Assembly: GCA_017889585.1 (NCBI GenBank)
Contig: JAGFZX010000034.1
Span: 1-34,993, forward strand
DNA length: 34,993 bases
DNA from: Bacillota bacterium
GTDB lineage: Bacteria; Bacillota; Negativicutes; DSM-13327
Direction of reading: 5' to 3'
Notes under the pieces: model-generated
What the model saw: only the letters and a program-made list of their open reading frames with translations
What the model was told of the DNA's origin: nothing
Database searches by the model: none
Shown: one piece after another, positions 1 through 6,717 of the stretch
Layout of the letters: each line of letters starts with the position of its first letter
Position numbering within the stretch: position 1 is the first letter of the stretch
Program-made: the position numbers and the translations under genes

Positions 1-27
1 TTCGGGGGTGATTTTTCTTTTTGCCAT
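1..27 (-). CDS. Transposase N-terminus, cut by window edge
   Basis: Only nine codons are present (MAKRKITPE) before the window ends. The start is supported by a GGAGG ribosome binding site eight bases upstream. Its position just inside an IS256-like terminal repeat suggests a Mutator/IS256-type transposase, but no catalytic residues can be seen, so this is inferred from context. Confidence 0.5.
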
Positions 28-35
28 AATTAAAA

Positions 36-74
36 CCTCCAAGTTGATGTCTCTATTTTACACCAACTTGGAGG
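36..74 (-). promoter_or_regulatory. Inverted repeat masking the transposase ribosome binding site
   Basis: Perfect 11-bp arms at 36-46 and 64-74 can pair in the minus-strand transcript. The arm nearer the start codon contains the GGAGG ribosome binding site. Sequestration of this kind is known in several insertion sequences, where it limits transposase translation from read-through transcripts. Whether it does so here is inference. Confidence 0.55.
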
Positions 75-124
75 TTTACACAGAATTCGGGATAGTCTCG
101 TTTTTTGAGTCTGCAGAAGCAGTG

Positions 125-616
125 CTATGCCGTCGGTTCTGTTGTCGGTACTGTTGTAGTCGAGTTAGAGGTAGTAAGATCACTTTCAAATTCAATTTCA
201 ATTTCTTCTTCTTCAATCTCAGCGTTTACACCGGCATAAATAATATCACATACATTAATAGCAATGCACGAGCCTTTTTTGAACTCTACATTTACCACTT
301 CTATCTCAATTTCATCACTCTCTGCTTCAATCCCTTGAAGACTTACTGATTCAGCTTCTCTTGTCAACTCCACCAAAATAAAATCACATTTGTCATCTAC
401 ATCCACTTTTACATCCACTGTAGGTGGTTTGCAGCACTTATCTTCTTCTTCTTTCTTACAATCGTCGTCTTTCTTATGATCATCGTATTTGTCATAATCA
501 TAGGACTTGCGATCATCAAAGTCTCTTATTATCTTTCCTGTCACGGTTTTAAAGTCACGAAGAATAAAGGTAACTTCTAAGCAACCAAGGAAGTTAAAGG
601 ATTTAGGGATTCCCAT
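125..616 (-). CDS. Acidic small-barrel-like protein, possible spore protein
   Basis: A 163-residue protein of no family I can name. Residues 12-33 (VTFILRDFKTVTGKIIRDFD) look like the first strands of an Sm-like beta barrel. A charged Asp/Lys-rich insert follows at 33-62, then strand-like segments at 77-130 (FILVELTRE, SCIAINVCDIIYAG). The tail is Glu-rich and then Ser/Thr-rich. Seven cysteines are present, including a CC pair at 61-62. There is no signal peptide or membrane segment. The start is supported by AAGGAG eight bases upstream. A sporulation-type promoter (657-684) and a similar promoter on the related gene at 1676-2263 suggest expression late in sporulation, perhaps as a coat or spore-associated protein. 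That role is inference. Confidence 0.6.
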   Translation of the reverse strand: MGIPKSFNFLGCLEVTFILRDFKTVTGKIIRDFDDRKSYDYDKYDDHKKDDDCKKEEEDKCCKPPTVDVKVDVDDKCDFILVELTREAESVSLQGIEAESDEIEIEVVNVEFKKGSCIAINVCDIIYAGVNAEIEEEEIEIEFESDLTTSNSTTTVPTTEPTA

Positions 617-656
617 TCATATCGCTCCTTTTTATATGTTGGCATCGTGCCTACTA

Positions 657-684
657 TATATTATGCAACATGTTATGTTTCAGT
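657..684 (-). promoter_or_regulatory. Sigma-K/sigma-E-like promoter of the 125-616 gene
   Basis: On the minus strand, AC (683-684) is followed by 17 bases and then CATAATATA (657-665), matching the loose sigma-K pattern AC-N16/17-CATANNNTA. It lies about 40 bases upstream of the start codon. The bases after the -10 read TAGTAGGC, the same as downstream of the matching promoter at 2312-2339. The consensus is short, so one hit alone would be weak; the paired occurrence is the argument. Confidence 0.4.
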
Positions 685-777
685 TACTAACAAGTGAAGG
701 GCGGACATGGACGGTTATGGCTGAAACAGAGCTTATCATTTAGCAGAGCTACTTTTATGATGAGAGCCGAATGTTCT

Positions 778-1569
778 TCACAACCAGCGGTACCCTCCGC
801 GTGCTTTCGGGATATATCCACACAATGCGTCCCAGATTTTCTCTACCATATCACACCGTATTTTAATATGATGTGATAGCCCTTGCCTCTCAGCCCTATT
901 TCGTAGCCATTCATCTGGAATTTCCTCCACTATTGTTTCAATATCGTCATTACTAATAGTTGCGACTTTTTCTAAATAGGGAAGAAAATCTTGGGGCGAA
1001 AGATGATCTCTGAGTAATAGTCCAAAGGAATAACGATCATAAGGCTTTATTCTTGTACCCAGACTATTAAGGGAATCAAGAGTCCATCTGCCAGACCTAA
1101 ACAGATGGGAATTATCAATTGCATATATTTTATATCCCGCGTCTTCCTGGCGTATTAGGAGGTTTCGCCTGTTCTTGGCACGATCTATGTTATGAAACAT
1201 ATGGTCGAATAATAGTACGCCAGCCATTTCGGCGGTATTAATCCCTTGATGTAAATTATGCTTTCCCACATATTCTGTATGCTCTAGATATAGAGAGGCG
1301 AAATGTCGTCCCAGGCTTATCTCGGGCGTCACAAGGCACTGGCTTTGCTGCAATGTTTGTTCATTGATCTCGATGATGCCGCTGGTTGGAAAGCATAGGC
1401 CCATGATTTCACCAAACTTTGCGGCTACAAATTCATTGACTAACACCTTGGAGCCAAGTCGGTTATTTTGTAATTTAACTACATAAACTTTTCCGTCATC
1501 AGCGCGGAAAAACTGAGGACCAGTGACACCCACGCCCACACTGGCAAGATACTCTACGGCAATGAGCAT
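778..1569 (-). CDS. HipA-like kinase family protein
   Basis: A 263-residue protein resembling the short, single-domain HipA-like kinases of Firmicutes (the HipA_2 type), not the longer HipA toxin of HipBA modules. Visible features are a glycine-containing N-terminal loop with VVK near residue 32 (candidate ATP-binding lysine), a catalytic-loop-like FDHMFHNIDRAKNRRN at about 121-136, and an AIDNSHLF metal-binding segment at about 151-158. No hipB-like antitoxin gene is adjacent, so a toxin-antitoxin role is not supported. The start has AGGAGG eight bases upstream. The gene sits between two small-barrel-like genes with sporulation-type promoters, so its substrate could be a spore protein, by loose analogy with CotH kinases; this is speculation. 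Confidence 0.75.
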   Translation of the reverse strand: MLIAVEYLASVGVGVTGPQFFRADDGKVYVVKLQNNRLGSKVLVNEFVAAKFGEIMGLCFPTSGIIEINEQTLQQSQCLVTPEISLGRHFASLYLEHTEYVGKHNLHQGINTAEMAGVLLFDHMFHNIDRAKNRRNLLIRQEDAGYKIYAIDNSHLFRSGRWTLDSLNSLGTRIKPYDRYSFGLLLRDHLSPQDFLPYLEKVATISNDDIETIVEEIPDEWLRNRAERQGLSHHIKIRCDMVEKIWDALCGYIPKARGGYRWL

Positions 1570-1599
1570 ACGATCAGCCTCCTCAAATTATAGCATCAA

Positions 1600-1640
1600 G
1601 TAAGAAAGGTCCGGTACAATCTATACCGGACCTTTCTTAC
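1600..1640 (-). terminator. Perfect 17-bp hairpin downstream of the 1676-2263 gene
   Basis: Arms at 1600-1616 and 1624-1640 pair perfectly around a 7-base loop. It follows the stop codon of the 1676-2263 gene and precedes the HipA-like gene. There is no clean U-run on either side, so it may be a partial terminator or an RNA-stabilising hairpin. Confidence 0.55.
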
Positions 1641-1675
1641 TTATGATTGGCTTTTACCACGGTTCTTGTAGCGGT

Positions 1676-2263
1676 TTAACAGCAAGTAGAGCTGGATACT
1701 GAAGTTAGGGCTTCAAGATTTACAATGACTGATCTAACGTCACTGCCTGAAATAGAAGAACTGGTAGCAGGACCAAAGATATCATCTACTTTGAGGATTG
1801 CTAATTCATCATCAATATCGCCGAGGGTTCCTTCAAATAAAAATCCGCCAAGGGTTGTTATTACGACATTATCACCGATCATGCGGCATAATTGACGAAT
1901 TAAATGATGACTTTCCTGCCGTTCTTCTGTTACAGTTCTTTGTGGAATTACTGGAGCAGAGCCAGGGCCATTACTATAAGCGATAGGGTCATCTACGATG
2001 GCGGTACCTTTGGCAACTATTTGCCATAGATCAACCCGGAGGAAATCGACGCGAACAAGCTCTCCCCCTGGACTAAGTATTTGTACATCTCTGGTTTCTG
2101 CTTTTATTGCTGGGGAAAGAAGGGCAATACGGCAATCTTCAATTCCTTGGATATTGCCGAAATAAATAAAACCATCAAAGCCAAACAATAGTACATCAGT
2201 ATTAAGTTCCCGTTCCAGCTCTCTAACGAGCGCCTCGTTACGAATTTCTGTAAAGATACCCAT
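1676..2263 (-). CDS. Tandem small-barrel protein, possible spore protein
   Basis: A 195-residue protein of unknown family with a visible internal duplication. Residues 22-50 (TDVLLFGFDGFIYFGNIQG, then a D..IALL pattern) match residues 131-159 (DNVVITTLGGFLFEGTLGD, then D..LAIL). Both have the alternating hydrophobic pattern and G-G turns of Sm-like barrels. The linker at 95-125 is Pro/Gly/Gln-rich, and the protein ends in CC after a Ser-rich tail. No signal peptide or membrane segment is seen. The start is supported by AGGAGG. A promoter with sigma-K/sigma-E character lies upstream at 2312-2339. A structural or RNA-binding spore protein is possible, but no function can be assigned. Confidence 0.65.
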   Translation of the reverse strand: MGIFTEIRNEALVRELERELNTDVLLFGFDGFIYFGNIQGIEDCRIALLSPAIKAETRDVQILSPGGELVRVDFLRVDLWQIVAKGTAIVDDPIAYSNGPGSAPVIPQRTVTEERQESHHLIRQLCRMIGDNVVITTLGGFLFEGTLGDIDDELAILKVDDIFGPATSSSISGSDVRSVIVNLEALTSVSSSTCC

Positions 2264-2311
2264 AAAATACTTACCTCCTATATGGTTAATTAATCTTTAT
2301 TTAGCCTACTA

Positions 2312-2339
2312 TACTGTATGAGGAAAGAGGGAAGAGTGT
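2312..2339 (-). promoter_or_regulatory. Sigma-K/sigma-E-like promoter of the 1676-2263 gene
   Basis: On the minus strand AC (2338-2339), 17 bases, then CATACAGTA (2312-2320). This fits sigma-K (CATANNNTA) and also the sigma-E -10 (CATACANT). The following bases TAGTAGGC are identical to those after the -10 of the promoter at 657-684. Confidence 0.45.
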
Positions 2340-2350
2340 TACTATTTAAA

Positions 2351-2386
2351 TATAATAAAAAAGCTCGTGCCACAGGCACGAGCTTT
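2351..2386 (-). terminator. Intrinsic terminator of the ASCH-like gene
   Basis: A perfect 12-bp stem (2360-2371 with 2375-2386) with a 3-base loop is followed on the minus strand by TTTTATTATA. It lies 18 bases beyond the stop codon of the 2404-2754 gene. Confidence 0.85.
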
Positions 2387-2403
2387 AGATTTGAAATGAA
2401 CTA

Positions 2404-2754
2404 TTAGTCTTCTGTTATTTCAGAAAAATAAATTACAGTTACGATATCATCAGGAGTGATACTTCGTTCGTAAATTTTTTCAAAAAAGGTGATCAGTTCC
2501 TCGACTGATTTAATTTCAGGGTTTTGATGATCTAAATCACCGTGATTTAGTTGAGAAAATTTCTTAATGAGTACTTTATCAACAATCGCGGAATAGAGTT
2601 TTCTTTTAGGGCTAAATCTCTTTCCAAATGTAATGGAAACGATTGAGCTCTCTGGATATGAATCTCTTATATCCCCTAAGCGGATAGTGCAGTTTTTTGT
2701 GCGAGAAATTAATAATTCTTCATGATTGGGTGACTGAAAATTCAAAGCGAACAT
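2404..2754 (-). CDS. ASCH/PUA-like domain protein
   Basis: A 116-residue protein with the shape of a single ASCH (PUA-related) domain. It has an N-terminal basic strand (ISRTKNCTIRLGD, 16-28), a KRKLYSAIVDKVLIKKFSQL segment at about 50-69 like the ASCH strand that carries the ligand-contacting loop, and a C-terminal helix plus strand (DDIVTVIYFSEI). ASCH domains are thought to bind RNA or nucleotides. The ribosome binding site AAGGAGG is well placed. It appears monocistronic, with its own terminator. The family call rests on pattern only and another small beta-rich fold is possible. Confidence 0.5.
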   Translation of the reverse strand: MFALNFQSPNHEELLISRTKNCTIRLGDIRDSYPESSIVSITFGKRFSPKRKLYSAIVDKVLIKKFSQLNHGDLDHQNPEIKSVEELITFFEKIYERSITPDDIVTVIYFSEITED

Positions 2755-2872
2755 AATTATCCTCCTTAAGACGATTTTTTGATTTTCAATTATAGAACTA
2801 CTATCACTTTTCGCGTTTTGTTAGCTAAATCCTGCAATTATATTAGAATAATATAATTTAATGATAAGCCTG

Positions 2873-3688
2873 TTACCAGCCAACTGCGACTGAACCTTTA
2901 AAGTGTTCTTGTATAAAGGTTTTTACTTCTTCGGAATGATAGGCTTTAATTAGTTTTTGCACTGAGGGGTCATCTTTGTCTTTAGTGCGTGCCACAAGAA
3001 TATTCGCATAAGGAGAGTTGATATCTTCAACTGCAATAGCGTCTTTAGTCGGCACTAAACCAGCAGTGATAGCATAGTTGGTATTGATAGCGGCAATGTC
3101 GATATCAGCGAGTGAACGAGGTATTTGGGCTGCATCTAATTCTTTAATGGTAATGTTCTTAGGGTTTTCAATAATATCGGTGACTGCAGCTTTAAGGCCA
3201 GCTCCTGGTTTTAATTTGATTAAATTAACTTTTTCAAGTAATAGCAGTGCCCGACCGCCGTTAGTAGGATCATTGGGGACAGCGACAGTCGCCCCGTGAG
3301 GCAGGTCTGTGATATTCTTGATTTTTGTTGAGTAAATGCCCATTGGGAAGATTACAGTTTTGGCTAAAGTCGCGAGGTCATATTTACGGTCTTTAATGAT
3401 ATTATCGAGATAGGGCTGATGTTGAAAGCTATTAACATCAATGTCACCTTGGCTTAATGCAACATTAGGTTGGATATAGTCATTGAATTCCACTACTTGG
3501 ATTTTCAAACCATCTTTTTCGGCCACTTTTTTTACGACATCCATAATTTCCGCATGGGGTCCGGCGGTAACACCGACTTTAAGTGTTTTTTCCACCTTTG
3601 CTGAACTTTGTTGACCGCATCCAGCAGACAAGCCTAGAATAAAGATCAGTGCAGATAGGGTAACAATTAATTTGATTGATTTATTCAT
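2873..3688 (-). CDS. metQ: Methionine ABC transporter lipoprotein MetQ
   Basis: A 271-residue NlpA/MetQ-family substrate-binding lipoprotein. The signal peptide ends in a lipobox with Cys24 (LSAGC). Typical MetQ stretches follow: KVGVTAGPHAEIMDVVKKVA, an FNDYIQPNVALSQGDIDVNS-like segment with the FQHQPYLD motif, and VAVPNDPTNGGRALLLLE. It lies 41 bases downstream of the aminotransferase gene in the same direction and probably shares its SAM-riboswitch-controlled transcript, which fits uptake of methionine when SAM is low. The partner ATPase and permease (metN, metI) are not next to it in this window, so it must use components encoded elsewhere. Confidence 0.93.
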   Translation of the reverse strand: MNKSIKLIVTLSALIFILGLSAGCGQQSSAKVEKTLKVGVTAGPHAEIMDVVKKVAEKDGLKIQVVEFNDYIQPNVALSQGDIDVNSFQHQPYLDNIIKDRKYDLATLAKTVIFPMGIYSTKIKNITDLPHGATVAVPNDPTNGGRALLLLEKVNLIKLKPGAGLKAAVTDIIENPKNITIKELDAAQIPRSLADIDIAAINTNYAITAGLVPTKDAIAVEDINSPYANILVARTKDKDDPSVQKLIKAYHSEEVKTFIQEHFKGSVAVGW

Positions 3689-3729
3689 ATTGATATTCCT
3701 CCTATATTATAACCCTTTTAGTATTTTTA

Positions 3730-4923
3730 TTATTTTAGCTTTTGTAACTTTTCAATGGCGGCTTCTAGTGTTGAAAATTGCTTGCAAAAGCAGAAACGTA
3801 TAAAACGGTGTTTATCAGTAGCATTTTCTTTATAAAAACTAGAGCCAGGAACTACGGCTACACCAACTTTTTCGGCTAAGTAGCGGGCAAAATCTACATC
3901 ATTGTTCCAGCCAAAGGAACTGAAATCAGCCATAATATAGTAGGCACCAGAAGGTCTGGCACAATTAAAACCAATGGCTGCCAGCTCCTTTAACATGAAA
4001 TCCCGGCGCTCAGCATAAAAGCTTACCAGTTTTTTATAATAGTCCTCAGCAAAACCGAGGGCATGAGCAGCGGCGACCTGTAAGGGGGCGGCTGCACCAA
4101 CAGTCAGGAAATCATGCATTTTGCGTATAGATTGGGTGATTTCAGGGGAAGCGATCACATAGCCTATACGCCAACCAGTGACACTGTATGTTTTAGAAAT
4201 GCTGTTAATAGCAATGGTTCGCTCGGCCATGCCAGGTAAGGAAAAGAGGGGGATATGTTTTGCGTCATCATAGACGATGTGCTCATATATTTCGTCAGTG
4301 ATTGCCAAAACATCATACTTGATACATAATTTTGAAATGAGATCCAGCTCTTCCCGGTTAAAGACTTTGCCTGTAGGATTATTTGGGGTATTAATAATAA
4401 TAGCCTTTGTGCGATCTGAAAAAGCCGCTGTCAGCTCTTCCACATTAAAGTTAAACTCTGGGGGATGCAGTTGTACGTATTTGGGGGTTGCACCGCAGAG
4501 GATGGCATCAGGTCCATAGTTTTCATAGAATGGTTGAAAGATAATCACTTCGTCACCAGGGTTGACGGTAGCCAATAGTGTCGCCACCATAGCTTCTGTA
4601 GAACCGCAGCATACCGTTATCTGGCGCTCAGGGTCAAGCTCAATACCATAATCCCGTTTGTTTTTGGCGGTAATGGCATCTCTGAGGGATTTAGTGCCCC
4701 AGGTGATAGCATACTGATTATGGTTGTCAAGTATAGCCTCCACTGCCGCTTGTTTAATTTCATCGCATGCTGGAAAATCAGGGAAACCTTGTGCTAGATT
4801 GATGGCATTGTGTTTGGTTGCGATACGGGACATTTCTCTGATAACTGATTCAGTAAAACGGCTGGCTTTTTCTGAAGCATATCTGATTGAGTTTGCCTGA
4901 GATTGTACATTGTTCTTCATCAT
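3730..4923 (-). CDS. Class I/II PLP-dependent aminotransferase
   Basis: A 397-residue fold-type I aminotransferase. Visible residues are NLAQGFPDFP (42-51), the NNPTGKVF substrate-carboxylate loop near 181-188, the PLP-phosphate-side ITDEIYEH, and SISKTYSVTGWRIGY with Lys244 as the Schiff-base lysine. It resembles the group that includes methionine/kynurenine/glutamine aminotransferases (YbdL-like). Because it is the first gene behind a SAM-I riboswitch and is followed by metQ, its likely substrate is methionine or its keto acid 4-methylthio-2-oxobutanoate, for instance in methionine salvage. That substrate is inferred from context. Two adjacent ATG codons follow AAAGGAG; the first is taken as the start. 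Confidence 0.85.
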   Translation of the reverse strand: MMKNNVQSQANSIRYASEKASRFTESVIREMSRIATKHNAINLAQGFPDFPACDEIKQAAVEAILDNHNQYAITWGTKSLRDAITAKNKRDYGIELDPERQITVCCGSTEAMVATLLATVNPGDEVIIFQPFYENYGPDAILCGATPKYVQLHPPEFNFNVEELTAAFSDRTKAIIINTPNNPTGKVFNREELDLISKLCIKYDVLAITDEIYEHIVYDDAKHIPLFSLPGMAERTIAINSISKTYSVTGWRIGYVIASPEITQSIRKMHDFLTVGAAAPLQVAAAHALGFAEDYYKKLVSFYAERRDFMLKELAAIGFNCARPSGAYYIMADFSSFGWNNDVDFARYLAEKVGVAVVPGSSFYKENATDKHRFIRFCFCKQFSTLEAAIEKLQKLK

Positions 4924-4940
4924 ATCGACTCCTTTGTAAT

Positions 4941-4969
4941 AAAAAAAACCTCTTCATAAGATGAAGAGG
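4941..4969 (-). terminator. Terminator of the SAM riboswitch
   Basis: On the minus strand a 9-bp stem (4961-4969 with 4949-4957) with a 3-base loop is followed by eight U residues. Its 5' arm contains TCTTCATC, which can instead pair with GATGAAGA at the 3' side of aptamer helix P1. These are the expected mutually exclusive terminator and antiterminator. Confidence 0.92.
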
Positions 4970-4985
4970 ATTTTTGTAATCTTGA

Positions 4986-5090
4986 TCTTCATCTATCAGG
5001 ACTTATTCCTGTTGGAATTGGCACCTTTTTGCATTATGCAATGGTTGCCGTAGCTTCATTGGGCCAATCCCTCAGCTAACTCTTGATGAA
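4986..5090 (-). promoter_or_regulatory. SAM-I (S-box) riboswitch
   Basis: The minus strand shows the S-box core: TTCATCAAGAG, then GCTGAGGGATTGGCCC, AATGAAGC, CGGCAACC and AAAGGTGCCAATTCC in order. P1 is formed by TTCATC (5085-5090) and GATGAA (4988-4993). A terminator follows at 4941-4969. SAM binding should stabilise P1, free the terminator and switch off the aminotransferase and metQ. Confidence 0.95.
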
Positions 5091-5111
5091 TTTATTTAGT
5101 TATTGTTGACA

Positions 5112-5141
5112 ATTTTAGCATGGCTTAGTTTTAGATGTCAA
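5112..5141 (-). promoter_or_regulatory. Sigma-A promoter for the SAM riboswitch transcript
   Basis: Minus-strand TTGACA (5136-5141), an 18-base spacer and TAAAAT (5112-5117) lie about 20 bases before the aptamer. Confidence 0.75.
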
Positions 5142-5180
5142 GCATGATTTTTATAAAAAAAGATTAGCCGTGTTAAATGG

Positions 5181-5209
5181 TTGACATGTAAAGATAACAA
5201 TACTATAAT
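5181..5209 (+). promoter_or_regulatory. Consensus sigma-A promoter for the MFS-larA operon
   Basis: Perfect TTGACA (5181-5186), a 17-base spacer and perfect TATAAT (5204-5209). Such a strong promoter in front of a terminator-bearing leader indicates that control is exerted at the leader. Confidence 0.9.
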
Positions 5210-5221
5210 ACATAGTAATAG

Positions 5222-5363
5222 ATGAAGTCCCTATAGGGGAGACGTAAATGCATGACGAGTGTATCTAGGGATCCGCGGCAGGTATCACGATGTCGGTCTG
5301 AACCGAGGGATACAGGTGCGATGCTGCACTACACCGTGGGTATAAAAAACCCCAGCGGAAGGT
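5222..5363 (+). promoter_or_regulatory. ykkC-class-like riboswitch (variant, ligand unknown)
   Basis: The leader contains, in order, GTGTATCTAGGGATCCGCGG (from 5259), CTGAACCGAGGGATACAG (from 5298), a GTGC/GCAC hairpin, TACACCGTGGGTATAAAAAA (from 5330) and CCCCAGCGGAAGG. The order and spacing follow the ykkC-class aptamer as I remember it (CUAGGGUUCCG, CUGGUCC-AAG, ACACCG, GGGAUA-AAGCCC), closest to the PRPP/ppGpp subclasses. Core positions differ: GGUUCC is GGATCC, UGGUCC is TGAACC, and the GGGAUA-AAGCCC segment is GGGTATAAAAAACCC. The last aptamer segment is also the 5' arm of the terminator, so ligand binding should turn expression on. The ligand cannot be told from sequence. An unrelated RNA is possible. 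Confidence 0.6.
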
Positions 5364-5400
5364 CGTTATATTGACGATTTTCCACTGGGGATTATTATTT
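5350..5400 (+). terminator. Leader terminator overlapping the aptamer 3' end
   Basis: CCCCAG (5350-5355) pairs with CTGGGG (5385-5390). The stem continues after one mismatch with GGAA/TTCC and GGTCG/CGATT, and is followed by ATTATTATTT. It ends 18 bases before the MFS start codon, so it acts as an attenuator. Confidence 0.85.
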
Positions 5401-5418
5401 GAATGAGGAGGTTATTAT

Positions 5419-6705
5419 ATGAATAAAGAAACTACAAATTTTCGGTGGTCCTTAGCAATACTTATGTTTTTTATTGCATTTATTTCCTATATGGACAGAG
5501 TAAATTTATCAGTAGCCACTCCTACGATTATGCAGGAATTCAGTTTTAACAAAATGGATATGGGCCTGCTACAAACAGCTTTCTTTTTAGGGTATGCTCT
5601 GATGCAGATACCTGGCGGTATTATGTCAGAATATTTTGGTCATCGCCGGGTGCTGGCAGGTTCTGCTATCTGGTGGTCAGTGTTTACGGCATTAACAGCA
5701 TTTTGTAGTAGCTTTACTGGATTTGTTGCTGTACGTGCCCTGTTTGGTATGGGCGAGGGACCAATGGCCCCAACGATGGGGAGATTTATGTATCGTTGGT
5801 TTAATAAAACTGAAAAGGGACGTGCATCTTCTCTCTTTCTGGGGGGCGTGTTTTTTGGACCTGTAGTTGGTCCGGCAATTACAGTAGCGTTAATGACGAC
5901 TTTTGGCTGGCGCTCAGTATTTGTCGTTTTTGGCGCTGCAGGTTTGGTGCTGGCTGCACTTTGGTATTACCTGGCTGTTGATTCGCCACGTAACAGTAAG
6001 TTCGCCAATTCTGCCGAAGTTGATTATATTGAAGAAGGTCAAGACCAAGCTTCTGATGAGAAAGAATTGGCACCGTGGCGGGATTTTTTGGGATCTTCAC
6101 AGTTTTGGGCGGTTGGTATTCAATATTTTATTGCAGATTATATCATGTTTGTTTTTTTGGCATGGCTGCCACTTTATTTAATGGAAGCCCAGAATTTTTC
6201 CATGAAAAGCATGGGGGTTGCTGCTTCTTTCCCCTGGGCGGCATTATGTTTGGTGACAATGGTTGCCGGTATTGTTAGTGATAAGTTAGTAGCTGCTGGT
6301 GTATCTAAGTATAAAGCTAGGACCCTATTTGGCATTGGTGGATTGATTGCCTGTTGCGCAACTCTTTATCTTGGCGCCGTAGCGACTGTTCCTTGGATGA
6401 ATGTATTATGGCTGACAATATCTCTTGGTTCATTGGGTTTTACCTTTAATGCTTCATGGGCGGCTTGTATTGACCTTGGTGGCAAGTTTGTGGGATCGGT
6501 ATCTGGCTGGATGAATTTTTGGGGCAATGTGGGCGGGATTGCCGCCCCCACTGCCACGGCCTGGATTGCGACTAATTATGGCTGGCAATCCGCTATTTTA
6601 TTTACTGCTGGGACGGCTGTCGTTGGTATCATTGCATGGCTAGCTGTCAAGCCTGATGTGCCTTTGAAAATAAAAAGTAATAATAGCATTGAAAAAGTTG
6701 CATAG
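5419..6705 (+). CDS. MFS transporter, anion:cation symporter type
   Basis: A 428-residue major facilitator with about 12 hydrophobic segments. The N-terminal SYMDRVNLSVATPTIMQEF is characteristic of the anion:cation symporter family (hexuronate, galactonate, glucarate and similar organic acids). It is followed by MGLLQTAFFLGYALMQIPGG and, after TM3, the FGMGEGPMAP segment. A hydrophilic central loop lies near 195-215. AGGAGG precedes the start. It is cotranscribed with the LarA-family gene 12 bases downstream, so the cargo is probably a 2-hydroxy or sugar acid that LarA then acts on; that link is inference. Expression should depend on the leader at 5222-5400. Confidence 0.9.
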   Translation: MNKETTNFRWSLAILMFFIAFISYMDRVNLSVATPTIMQEFSFNKMDMGLLQTAFFLGYALMQIPGGIMSEYFGHRRVLAGSAIWWSVFTALTAFCSSFTGFVAVRALFGMGEGPMAPTMGRFMYRWFNKTEKGRASSLFLGGVFFGPVVGPAITVALMTTFGWRSVFVVFGAAGLVLAALWYYLAVDSPRNSKFANSAEVDYIEEGQDQASDEKELAPWRDFLGSSQFWAVGIQYFIADYIMFVFLAWLPLYLMEAQNFSMKSMGVAASFPWAALCLVTMVAGIVSDKLVAAGVSKYKARTLFGIGGLIACCATLYLGAVATVPWMNVLWLTISLGSLGFTFNASWAACIDLGGKFVGSVSGWMNFWGNVGGIAAPTATAWIATNYGWQSAILFTAGTAVVGIIAWLAVKPDVPLKIKSNNSIEKVA

Positions 6706-6717
6706 GAGAGATGGTGG

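Larger units (their letters stand above)
1..99 (-). mobile_element. End of an IS256-family-like insertion sequence
   Basis: On the minus strand the sequence from 99 inward begins GAGACTATCC and continues into CGAATTCTGTGTAAA, which resembles the terminal inverted repeat of IS256 as I remember it (shared GA, TCC and TGTGTAAA). A transposase-like start codon follows about 70 bases inside. The other end lies outside the window, so the inverted repeat and target duplication cannot be checked. The element stops about 25 bases beyond the stop codon of the neighbouring gene and does not interrupt it. Confidence 0.6.

Noticed and set aside
8..349. 113-residue plus-strand ORF at the left edge
   Set aside because: It runs through the IS end and antisense to the acidic protein gene, has no ribosome binding site, and its composition is that of an antisense shadow.
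2834..2858. AT-only inverted repeat after metQ as a terminator
   Set aside because: The stem has no GC pairs and would be weak; it could arise by chance in AT-rich intergenic DNA.
5222..5400. T-box leader before the MFS gene
   Set aside because: No AGGGTGGNACCGCG-type T-box sequence or specifier-loop arrangement is present.
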